Under the pieces are notes generated by a model. It was not told where the DNA came from. It did no database searches and saw nothing but the letters and a program-made list of their open reading frames with translations. 12,568 nt of DNA from Ignavibacteriota bacterium (lineage in GTDB: Bacteria > Bacteroidota > Ignavibacteria > Tepidaquicellales > Tepidaquicellaceae). This document shows positions 1 through 6,682 of the stretch, one piece after another. Made by a program: the position numbers and the translations under genes. The stretch covers positions 1 to 12,568 of the forward strand of contig PMIW01000158.1 of assembly GCA_003158365.1 (NCBI GenBank). The letters are read 5' to 3'. Numbering within the stretch: the first letter of the stretch is position 1; every line of letters starts with the position of its first letter.

Positions 1-545
1 TGCTGCGGGACAACAACAGGCAAAGCGTGTAAGCGGTTATTTCCGTATATAATAACAGTATCATACCTGCCGTCAACAGGCTGTGGATATGAATTCCAGC
101 TTGCACCATAATCAGTTGATACTTTTATACCTGTACCGACAGGTATATTTTCGCCATTGATTACCTGGTTCGTGGCCGTTGCAGCGACAATGATATTTTT
201 AAAAAGAGCCAGTCCCGACATATCATCAACTCCAAACGGATCAATTCCGTAGTAGTTATCGAAAGTATTGAACCTGTCAGACGTTCTCATAAGTCCGCTG
301 CCTGTTGCAAACCAGGTTGTATCCCCGAAAGGAAAAATCCTGATTATAAAATTGCTGATAGGGTATTTTGACCTTACCGGACTGATGAATATTGACGATG
401 GCTTTATATCCTTCTGCTGATATTGCACAGGTTTAAAAATCTGTTTTGAAAGCTTGAAATCAACAGGGTGCGTTATATGCTGTGCATTTAAAAAGCCTGT
501 TATGATAAAAAATAATATTATTAATTTGGTTTTATTCATTTTCAT
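1..545 (-). CDS. Secreted protein with Asp-box-like motif, 3' end outside window (partial)
   Basis: About 181 residues are visible from the start and the frame stays open to the left edge. The N-terminus (MKMNKTKLIILFFIITGFLNA, then QH) is a clear Sec signal peptide with likely cleavage after Ala. Further on, the segments TGSGLMRTSDRFNTFD and KVSTDYGASWNSYP look like blades of a sialidase/BNR-type beta-propeller; the second fits an Asp-box pattern (S-x-D-x-G-x-x-W). An ATG at 545 gives the start; a second in-frame ATG at 539 is possible. No Shine-Dalgarno is visible. The gene begins only 4 bases after the stop of the upstream lipoprotein gene, so the two are probably cotranscribed and perhaps translationally coupled. 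A C-terminal T9SS sorting domain would be expected from the family style but lies outside the window. No enzymatic activity can be assigned; the propeller call is moderate because only one good motif is visible. Confidence 0.75.
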   Translation of the reverse strand, partial: MKMNKTKLIILFFIITGFLNAQHITHPVDFKLSKQIFKPVQYQQKDIKPSSIFISPVRSKYPISNFIIRIFPFGDTTWFATGSGLMRTSDRFNTFDNYYGIDPFGVDDMSGLALFKNIIVAATATNQVINGENIPVGTGIKVSTDYGASWNSYPQPVDGRYDTVIIYGNNRLHALPVVVPQ

Positions 546-549
546 TTTT

Positions 550-1395
550 TTATGGACGATAAATATAAATGCGGCCTATTAAAACATTACTCAGCAGGCC
601 TGAATTATCTTCAGCCTGGTATTTAAAAGTAAACCAACCGAAAGTTGTCTGTGTAGAAGCAATCTGAATCTTCAGAGAAAATCTTCCGTCACCTGCAACC
701 GTATCTCCGTGGTCAGCAATGTTGCCGTCATCAAACATTGCAAAGGGGCTATTAGGTGTTATTGTACTGTCGGGTCTGAAGGAATTAAAGAAGACCCTTT
801 TAATATCGCAGTAACCGTTTGAATCGAGCGCAAATACGGATAAAGTACTTACTGTCACACCTGACAAAGGAATGGCAATGCTGTCGGGTGCAAATAATCT
901 CGAAACTACCGGTGCCTGATTATTCGTTAATACCACATTAAATGTGCTGTTAATCTGGTTGCTGAAAAGCCCTGAAGTATTTTCCGCAATAAGCTGGATT
1001 GAATACTGTCCTACAAGCACACACGATATATTACCTATATTTATTGCACAGGAATACCTGCCGTCACCCGCTGTGGAATCTGGATTTACTCCGTTATCCT
1101 GCATTGGAATTGTAACAAGCAGTGTATTATCGGGTGAAAGAACTTTACAGGTAACCGATTTTATATCACCTCCGCCATTAGGGTCAACCGAAACTGCTGA
1201 AATCAAACTTATTACAGGTGCAATCGACACTGTAAATACAGTATCTTTGGATTTAAAGGGATTTGTAAGAACCGGCGACTTGAAATTGGGATCAATTACC
1301 GTGTCGTCTTTTTTCTCGCAGGAGGAGAATAAAAAACCGAAAATTAAAGCGCATAAAACAATATAAAGATTTCTTTTCTGAATCTTCTTGTTCAA
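550..1395 (-). CDS. Lipoprotein with two copies of an Ig-like/AGDG-motif domain
   Basis: A 281-residue protein with a lipoprotein signal: hydrophobic residues 10-23 followed by FSSC with the lipidated Cys at 26, then charged EKKDD. The mature part is an internal duplication. Copy 1 (about residues 40-155) and copy 2 (about 160-278) both start with APV(I/V)S, share a D-x-N-G-x-x-DIK-x-V segment and a following P-D motif, and contain D-(N/D)-G...D-x-x-AGDG-R-(Y/F)-S (residues 100-115 and 222-240) and a later A-E-(N/D)-x-SGL-(F/L)-SN. The acidic AGDG motif looks like a calcium-type loop, which is inference. The start appears to be TTG at 1395: no ATG precedes the signal peptide in this frame, an in-frame TAA lies seven codons upstream, and the next in-frame Met is near residue 98. 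The likely location is the periplasmic face or outer membrane. The function is unknown; association with the downstream secreted propeller protein is suggested by the 4-base gap. Confidence 0.85.
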   Translation of the reverse strand: MNKKIQKRNLYIVLCALIFGFLFSSCEKKDDTVIDPNFKSPVLTNPFKSKDTVFTVSIAPVISLISAVSVDPNGGGDIKSVTCKVLSPDNTLLVTIPMQDNGVNPDSTAGDGRYSCAINIGNISCVLVGQYSIQLIAENTSGLFSNQINSTFNVVLTNNQAPVVSRLFAPDSIAIPLSGVTVSTLSVFALDSNGYCDIKRVFFNSFRPDSTITPNSPFAMFDDGNIADHGDTVAGDGRFSLKIQIASTQTTFGWFTFKYQAEDNSGLLSNVLIGRIYIYRP

Positions 1396-1608
1396 AATAA
1401 TTGAATTAATTTATAATTATAAATTTTAACGAATTACTAATATTAACTTAGAAAATAAATAGTAAAAATGAAGTAATAAAGGGTATTTTAAGGTTTAATT
1501 TTATTTAATTTAGGAATATAATATTTTGAATTCAAGTGATTTTTTCCATTTTTTCATTTTTTAATAGGAAATATATAATTAATTTAAATTTTTGATATAT
1601 TATATATT
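1396..1608. promoter_or_regulatory. Divergent AT-rich intergenic region, probable promoters both ways
   Basis: This 213-base spacer separates the minus-strand lipoprotein gene from the plus-strand acyl-CoA synthetase, so it must hold promoters for both. It is very AT-rich. Three T-tracts (1540-1545, 1549-1554, 1557-1562) are spaced 8-9 bases apart. For the plus strand the nearest match to the Bacteroidota -7 element TAnnTTTG is AATTTTTG at 1587-1594 (one mismatch), without a convincing -33 TTTG. No operator or riboswitch was recognised. The promoter function is inferred from gene orientation, not from a strong motif. Confidence 0.5.
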
Positions 1609-3390
1609 ATGGCGCGGAAAACACTCGTACAATTAATACTTAATTCCATAAACAAGCACAGTCCATCGGAAGAATTTATTTTCACAAAGACAGGAAATAA
1701 ATACGAAGGAATAAACAGGGTCGAGCTTTTCGACAGGGTCTTTGCACTCCGCAACTACCTGTTTAAACTGAATCTTCAGCAGGGGAGCAAGGTTGCGATA
1801 ATCTCCGAAAATCGTACCGAATGGATTATAACCGATATGGCGTGCATACTTTCCGGAATAATAAATGTTCCGATTTATACTACCTTAAGTCCTGATTCCA
1901 TTAAATATATTTTAAGCGATTCCAAATGCACAGTCTGCTTCGTATCAAATTCCCTGCAGCTTGAGAAAGTCCTTAGAGTTCAGAGTGAACTGCCGGATTT
2001 GAAATATATAATTTCGTATAATGATTCGAGAAATTTTTCGGTAAATAAAACCATTATTTCATTTTCCGAAATAATGAAAGAAACTCAGAGTATCGACAGG
2101 AAAAGATTAATAAAAAAACTTGAAGAGATTTTAAAGAAATCGGATGAAGAAGATTTACTGACTATTATTTATACTTCGGGTACAACAGGAATTCCAAAGG
2201 GTGTGATGCTTACGCAAAAGAATCTTTATTCGAATGTTATTTCCTGTACAAAGACACTGCCCATTACAGAGAGCGATATTTTTCTTTCGTACCTGCCGTA
2301 TTCTCATATTTTCGAAAGGACTGCGGGATACTATCTTGCATTTTTTACCGGTGCAAAAATTTATTTCGCACAGAGTATAGATACAATCGGCGTGCAGATG
2401 GCAGAAGTGAAACCTACTATGGTTATTACCGTTCCGAGGTTACTCGATAAAATGTATAACCGCCTGATGAAGAGCGGTGATGAAATGCCGGATGGATTTA
2501 AGAAGAAGATGTTTCTTTTTGCGCTGTATTATGCGAAGACATACGGAAAAAATAAATCTTCGTTAAGGTGGAAATTGCTCGATAAACTTGTTTACAGTAA
2601 AATCAGGGAAAAAACAGGCGGAAGATTAAGGTTTTTTGCCTCAGGTGGCGGAGCGTTGAATAAGACTGTGGGAGAATTTTTTGAAGCAATAGGGATTACA
2701 ACTCTTGAAGGATACGGGATGACGGAAACTTCGCCTGTAGTAAGCGTGAATTTACCTGATTTTTTAGTGTATGGTTCGGTTGGCAGACCTTTGGTCGGTA
2801 ATGAAGTGAGATTGGCAGAAGACGGGGAAATACTTGTAAAAGGTGATTTGGTGATGAAAGGTTATTACAACAATCCCGAAGAAACGGAATCTGCTATAAT
2901 AGACGGCTGGATGCACACGGGGGATTTGGGGATGTGGAATGAAAAAGGAAATTTAGTTATTACAGACAGAAAAAAATCTTTGTTTAAATCATCAGGCGGA
3001 AAATACATTGCCCCAACGCATATTGAGGACCTGGTACTGCAGCTACCGTATATTGACCAGGTTTTGGTAATAGGAAATGAAAGAATGTATGTAACGGCAT
3101 TGATAGTTCCCGAATTAAATGAGCTTGCTTTGCTTGCAAGAAAAATAGGAGCAAGTGTTTCTGTAGAATCAGAACTTATGACAAACCCTACGATATTGAA
3201 AAAGATTGAAGAAGATATAAATGAAGTTCAGAAGAATCTGGCAACGCACGAAAAAATCAGAAGATATACATTGTTAAATAAGCCTTTTACAATTGAAGAC
3301 GGAGAATTAACACCAACAATGAAGATTAAGAGGAAAGAAGTTGAAGCGAAGTATAATGAAGTTATCGATTCGATGTATCATAAAGTTTAA
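1609..3390 (+). CDS. Long-chain fatty acid-CoA ligase (AMP-forming)
   Basis: A 593-residue member of the ANL adenylate-forming family, of the length usual for bacterial FadD15/ACSL-type enzymes. It activates fatty acids to acyl-AMP and then acyl-CoA, feeding beta-oxidation or lipid synthesis. Visible motifs: the P-loop TIIYTSGTTGIPKG (residues 185-198); the aromatic/adenine motif EGYGMTETSP (367-376); the ribose-binding Asp in GWMHTGDLG (Asp439); the hinge DRKKSLFKSSGGKYIAP (453-469), in which SSGGKYIAP is typical of the long-chain subgroup; and the C-terminal Lys-rich end with TPTMKIKRK, which carries the expected catalytic lysine region. There is no signal peptide or transmembrane segment, so it is cytoplasmic or membrane-peripheral. 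It starts with ATG after an AT-only leader lacking a Shine-Dalgarno. It lies 54 bases before nuoA on the same strand and may be cotranscribed with the nuo genes. The exact chain-length preference cannot be read from sequence. Confidence 0.93.
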   Translation: MARKTLVQLILNSINKHSPSEEFIFTKTGNKYEGINRVELFDRVFALRNYLFKLNLQQGSKVAIISENRTEWIITDMACILSGIINVPIYTTLSPDSIKYILSDSKCTVCFVSNSLQLEKVLRVQSELPDLKYIISYNDSRNFSVNKTIISFSEIMKETQSIDRKRLIKKLEEILKKSDEEDLLTIIYTSGTTGIPKGVMLTQKNLYSNVISCTKTLPITESDIFLSYLPYSHIFERTAGYYLAFFTGAKIYFAQSIDTIGVQMAEVKPTMVITVPRLLDKMYNRLMKSGDEMPDGFKKKMFLFALYYAKTYGKNKSSLRWKLLDKLVYSKIREKTGGRLRFFASGGGALNKTVGEFFEAIGITTLEGYGMTETSPVVSVNLPDFLVYGSVGRPLVGNEVRLAEDGEILVKGDLVMKGYYNNPEETESAIIDGWMHTGDLGMWNEKGNLVITDRKKSLFKSSGGKYIAPTHIEDLVLQLPYIDQVLVIGNERMYVTALIVPELNELALLARKIGASVSVESELMTNPTILKKIEEDINEVQKNLATHEKIRRYTLLNKPFTIEDGELTPTMKIKRKEVEAKYNEVIDSMYHKV

Positions 3391-3444
3391 ATTGCCAATC
3401 ATATATACTTTATTTGTGGACAAAAAATATTATATTTAATTATT

Positions 3445-3813
3445 ATGATTGAAAATTATATCCCTATATTTATTGTAATTGCATTTGCAGCAGGTCTGGC
3501 ATTTGTATTTATTAAGTTTTCGACGATTTTCGGACCGAGAAATCCAAATAAGGAAAAATTATCCACTTACGAGAGCGGAATGGAACCCGTTGGTACTGCA
3601 AGAGAAAGATTTTCCGTAAAGTATTACATGGTTGCGGTAAGTTTTATTGTTTTCGACATAGAAGTTGTGTTTTTATATCCCTGGGCGATATCTTACTTGA
3701 ACTTTCCTAAAACGGAAATGGTTTATTCTTTTGTAATAGCGTTGATATTTATTTTAATATTAGTATTGGGGCTGTTATATGAATTAAAGAAAAAGGTAAT
3801 GAAATGGGATTAG
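3445..3813 (+). CDS. nuoA: NADH-quinone oxidoreductase subunit A
   Basis: A 122-residue complex I membrane subunit (ND3 homologue) of normal length. Three hydrophobic helices are visible: about residues 6-25, 61-81 and 91-114. Between helices 1 and 2 is the conserved quinone-cavity loop, here TYESGMEPVGTARERFSVKYY. Helix 2 contains FDIE (70-73), the family hallmark with the membrane-embedded acidic residues. The position that is a Cys in mitochondrial ND3 and many bacterial NuoA proteins (YECG) is Ser44 here. The protein helps form the quinone channel and the junction between the peripheral and membrane arms. The end of the gene overlaps nuoB by 10 bases, indicating translational coupling. 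It is the first nuo gene, 54 bases after the acyl-CoA synthetase. Confidence 0.96.
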   Translation: MIENYIPIFIVIAFAAGLAFVFIKFSTIFGPRNPNKEKLSTYESGMEPVGTARERFSVKYYMVAVSFIVFDIEVVFLYPWAISYLNFPKTEMVYSFVIALIFILILVLGLLYELKKKVMKWD

Positions 3814-4292
3814 AGGATAAATTAAATAATGACGGATTTTTTACTTCTAAGATTAATGAACTGATTCAGTGGTCAAGAAAAAATTCTTTATGGCCGATGC
3901 CTATGGGAATTTCCTGTTGTGCCATTGAAATGATGGCAGCGGCAGCGGCGCGTTTTGATATATCGAGATTCGGAAGCGAAGTTTTCAGATTTTCTCCGAG
4001 GCAATCGGATATTATGATTGTTGCAGGTACGGTTACATATAAAATGGCTAAAGTTGTGAGAAAGATTTACGACCAGATGCCCGACCCGAAGTGGGTTATA
4101 GCAATGGGTGCCTGCACATCGAGCGGGGGAATGTACCGTACATATTCGGTAGTTCAGGGAATAGACCAGTTTTTGCCTGTGGATTTATACGTTGCAGGCT
4201 GTCCGCCGAGACCTGAAAATCTTTTGAACTCGTTGATAATTATTCAGGAAAGAATAAAAAACGGTGAAAAACAAGCAAGCGAGCTGGTTTGA
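3804..4292 (+). CDS. nuoB: NADH-quinone oxidoreductase subunit B (N2 cluster)
   Basis: A 162-residue PSST/NQO6 homologue that holds iron-sulfur cluster N2, the final electron donor to quinone in complex I. The four expected ligands are present: adjacent Cys38 and Cys39 in GISCCAIEMM, Cys104 in MGACTSSGGM, and Cys133 in VAGCPPRPE. Their spacing (65 and 29 residues) is that of the family. The conserved AAAAARFDISRFG segment, which lines the quinone site, follows the first Cys pair. The protein is cytoplasmic, in the Q-module, with no transmembrane helix. The ATG lies inside the last codons of nuoA (10-base overlap), which fixes the start. The next gene, nuoC, follows after 45 bases. Confidence 0.97.
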   Translation: MGLEDKLNNDGFFTSKINELIQWSRKNSLWPMPMGISCCAIEMMAAAAARFDISRFGSEVFRFSPRQSDIMIVAGTVTYKMAKVVRKIYDQMPDPKWVIAMGACTSSGGMYRTYSVVQGIDQFLPVDLYVAGCPPRPENLLNSLIIIQERIKNGEKQASELV

Positions 4293-4337
4293 AAGTTATA
4301 ATACTTTAAATAAAAATAGTCTTATCATTTTTTTTAT

Positions 4338-4820
4338 ATGAATCAGGAACGAATAGATTTAATTAAATTAAAATTAACAGATTTTAATATCGTGTTTACG
4401 GATATAACGGGAACTCCTGCCATAAATGCAAACCCAAAGTATATAATAAACATCTGCAAAATTCTTAAAACCGACCCTGATATTTCTTTTGAAATGCTTC
4501 TCGATGAAATGGGTGTGGATAATTTTAAAAAGGGAATCAGGTTTGAAGTTGTTTGCAGTTTGTATTCATTGAAATTTAAAGACAGAATTTTCATTAAAGT
4601 TTTGCTGGATGATAAAAATCCGGAGATGCCGAGTTTAACTATATTGTGGAAAGGTGCGGACTGGTATGAACGGGAAGCGTATGATATGTTCGGAATAAAA
4701 TTTACTGGACATCCCGATTTGCGGAGAATTTATATGCCCGAGGATTATGAACATTTTCCTATGAGAAAAGATTTTCCGCTGCTCGGAATACCGGATTCAA
4801 TACAATTGCCGAATAAATAA
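4338..4820 (+). CDS. nuoC: NADH-quinone oxidoreductase subunit C (30 kDa)
   Basis: A 160-residue complex I 30-kDa subunit, separate from NuoD rather than fused as in Escherichia coli. The signature lies in the C-terminal third: WYEREAYDMFGIKFTGHPDLR from residue 109, then IYMPEDYEHFPMRKDFPLLG. The N-terminal 30-80 region is the less conserved alpha/beta part (for example FEVVCSLYSLKFKDRIFIKV). It has no cofactor; it stabilises NuoB and NuoD in the Q-module. The length is at the short end but complete for stand-alone NuoC. The ATG follows an A/T-only leader without a Shine-Dalgarno, and nuoD starts 29 bases after its stop. Confidence 0.95.
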   Translation: MNQERIDLIKLKLTDFNIVFTDITGTPAINANPKYIINICKILKTDPDISFEMLLDEMGVDNFKKGIRFEVVCSLYSLKFKDRIFIKVLLDDKNPEMPSLTILWKGADWYEREAYDMFGIKFTGHPDLRRIYMPEDYEHFPMRKDFPLLGIPDSIQLPNK

Positions 4821-4849
4821 AAAATTGACAGCTGAAGCAGGTAAAATAT

Positions 4850-6127
4850 ATGCATAATACAGTTTTTGAAAAATTAAAAAGTGACGACCCTGACATCAGG
4901 AAATCAAAGATTCTGGAAGCTCTTGAATCTGAAGATTTAAGTGTGTCTTTCGATGATGCGCTTGAAAATGAAATGGTGCTTAATATGGGTCCGCAGCATC
5001 CTGCAACTCACGGTGTGCTAAGACTGCTTGTAAGCCTTGACGGAGAGACAATAAAAAAAGTTGTTCCCGATTTGGGTTATCTTCACAGGGGTTATGAAAA
5101 ACTTGCCGAAGCAACATCTTTCCACGAATACATTCCGCATACGGACAGACTTGATTATCTCCAGCCGATAGCAAATAACGTTGCATATACAATGGCAGTT
5201 GAAAAGCTGATTAAGCTCGAAATTCCCGAAAGGGGAAAATATATTCGTACAATTTGCTCGGAGCTTGGAAGAATTCAATCTCACCTGATTGCATTCGGAA
5301 CAATGGTTATGGACATCGGAGCACTGACACCGTTTCTATGGGCAATGAGAGAAAGGGAAAAGATATTAGATATTTATGATATAATGACAGGAGTGAGATT
5401 TACAACTTCTTATACGAGAATCGGCGGTGTTGCGCAGGATATACCTGATGCGGCGATTGCTGGAATTAAAAAATTCATAGATGAGTTTCCGAAATACCTA
5501 AGGGAAATGAGAGATATTGTAGAAAGAAATAAAATTTTTATTGTAAGAACCGAGGGCATCGGGATTATATCTAAAGAAGATGCGATAGATTACGGAATTA
5601 CGGGTCCGATATTAAGAGCGACAGGGGTTCCGAGGGATTTAAGAAAAGATGAACCTTATCTGATTTATGATAAACTCGATTTTGATATTGCCGTACTAGA
5701 AGACGGCGACAGCCTTTCAAGATATTATATAAGAATTGAAGAAATGATTCAGTCTGTAAGAATTCTTCACCAGTGCCTCGATAAATTGCCTAAGGGACCT
5801 TACAATTCAGGCAATCCTAAAAAAGTCCTTCCGAAAAAAGAACGGGTTTATACAAAAATGGAAGAGCTTATTCACGATTTTATGCTGATTAATTTCGGAG
5901 TTAATCCTCCGGTCGGAGAATCGTATTCTGCAGTGGAATCATCTAAAGGAGAGCTTGGATTTTATATTAAAAGTGACGGAAGGGGAAACCCTTTCAGGCT
6001 GAAGATACATTCACCTAGTTTCTGTAATTTACAGATTCTTCCTGTACTGATGAAGGACTGCATGATTTCTGATGTGGTCGTAATAATAGGTAGTGTTGAT
6101 CCTGTTATGGGGGAAGCCGATAAATAA
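4850..6127 (+). CDS. nuoD: NADH-quinone oxidoreductase subunit D (49 kDa)
   Basis: A 425-residue complex I 49-kDa subunit, related to the large subunit of NiFe hydrogenases, which together with NuoB forms the quinone-reducing site. The family core begins near residue 42 with MVLNMGPQHPATHGVLR. By alignment spacing His54 and Tyr103 (in TDRLDYLQP) match the two residues that contact the quinone headgroup in characterised enzymes; this mapping is my inference from the 49-residue interval. Other family segments are LHRGYEKLAE (78-87), ELGRIQSHL, TGVRFTTSYTRIGG, TGPILRATG and the C-terminal GSVDPVMGEADK. About 40 residues precede the core, acidic and probably helical. A weak Shine-Dalgarno (AGCAGG, 4836-4841) lies 8 bases before the ATG. 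The stop codon is double (TAA then TGA) and leads into the nuoE start region. Confidence 0.97.
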   Translation: MHNTVFEKLKSDDPDIRKSKILEALESEDLSVSFDDALENEMVLNMGPQHPATHGVLRLLVSLDGETIKKVVPDLGYLHRGYEKLAEATSFHEYIPHTDRLDYLQPIANNVAYTMAVEKLIKLEIPERGKYIRTICSELGRIQSHLIAFGTMVMDIGALTPFLWAMREREKILDIYDIMTGVRFTTSYTRIGGVAQDIPDAAIAGIKKFIDEFPKYLREMRDIVERNKIFIVRTEGIGIISKEDAIDYGITGPILRATGVPRDLRKDEPYLIYDKLDFDIAVLEDGDSLSRYYIRIEEMIQSVRILHQCLDKLPKGPYNSGNPKKVLPKKERVYTKMEELIHDFMLINFGVNPPVGESYSAVESSKGELGFYIKSDGRGNPFRLKIHSPSFCNLQILPVLMKDCMISDVVVIIGSVDPVMGEADK

Positions 6128-6150
6128 TGAATAATGAGAAATACAAATGA
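6127..6150 (+). other. Seven-codon mini-ORF bridging nuoD and nuoE
   Basis: An ATG shares its A with the last base of the nuoD stop (TAATG, 6125-6129), runs for seven codons (MNNEKYK) and ends in a TGA at 6148-6150 that overlaps the nuoE ATG (ATGA). Its first codons resemble those of nuoE itself (MNNNEN), suggesting a small local duplication of the initiation region. It could pass terminating ribosomes from nuoD to nuoE. The sequence is AT-rich and repetitive here, so chance is a real alternative; a functional peptide is unlikely. Confidence 0.3.
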
Positions 6151-6653
6151 ATAATAATGAAAACAATATAATATTATTTTCGAATGATGAGTTAAAGAAT
6201 ATCGAGGATATTAAATCTCATTATCCCGATTCGAAATCCGCATTGCTTCCTGTGCTCTGGATTGTGCAGGAAAAATACGGATGGATATCTGAAGACTCGA
6301 TGAAATGTGTCGGTGACCTGCTTGATATTCCATATGAACATATTTTGGGTGTTGTGACATTTTACACAATGTTCAACAGCAAGCCGATAGGGAAAGTTCA
6401 TCTGCAGATTTGTACAAATGTATCCTGTATGATTAAAGGCGGGCGGGAGCTGTTCAAATATGTATCGGATAAACTCGGTGTAAAAAATAAAGAAACCACT
6501 TCTGACGGTATGTTTACGATAGAAGAAGTGGAATGTCTTGGCTCGTGTGAATCTGCACCTATGATGCAGGTGAATAATAAAGAATTCTACGAAAACCTTA
6601 CAAAAGAAAAAATAGATAAACTATTAGAAGAATTGCACAAAAAAAATATTTAA
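6147..6653 (+). CDS. nuoE: NADH-quinone oxidoreductase subunit E (24 kDa, 2Fe-2S)
   Basis: A 168-residue thioredoxin-like [2Fe-2S] subunit that carries cluster N1a and binds next to NuoF in the NADH-oxidising module. The four cysteine ligands have the family spacing: Cys89 and Cys94 (QICTNVSC) and Cys130 and Cys134 (VECLGSCESAP). The N-terminal helical part contains the usual ALLPVLWIVQEKYGWIS and GVVTFYTMF segments. The length is normal and there is no signal peptide. It follows nuoD by 19 bases through the mini-ORF described separately and precedes nuoF by 29 bases. The closest alternatives, the small subunits of NAD-linked hydrogenases or formate dehydrogenases, are less likely because of the nuo context. 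Confidence 0.95.
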   Translation: MNNNENNIILFSNDELKNIEDIKSHYPDSKSALLPVLWIVQEKYGWISEDSMKCVGDLLDIPYEHILGVVTFYTMFNSKPIGKVHLQICTNVSCMIKGGRELFKYVSDKLGVKNKETTSDGMFTIEEVECLGSCESAPMMQVNNKEFYENLTKEKIDKLLEELHKKNI

Positions 6654-6682
6654 TATAGAGACTGAGTGTATAAATTTTAAAA

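Noticed and set aside
944..1366. 140-codon open frame on the plus strand
   Set aside because: It lies antisense within the lipoprotein gene, which has a signal peptide and internal duplication; the plus-strand product has no recognisable features.
3413..3438. Bacteroidota-like promoter (TTTG then TATATTTA) before nuoA
   Set aside because: The interval between the elements is only 14 bases and the -7-like element ends 6 bases before the ATG, leaving no room for a leader.
4292..4307. Small hairpin AAAGT/ACTTT after nuoB
   Set aside because: A 5-pair AT-rich stem is too weak to be a terminator and lies inside an evident operon.
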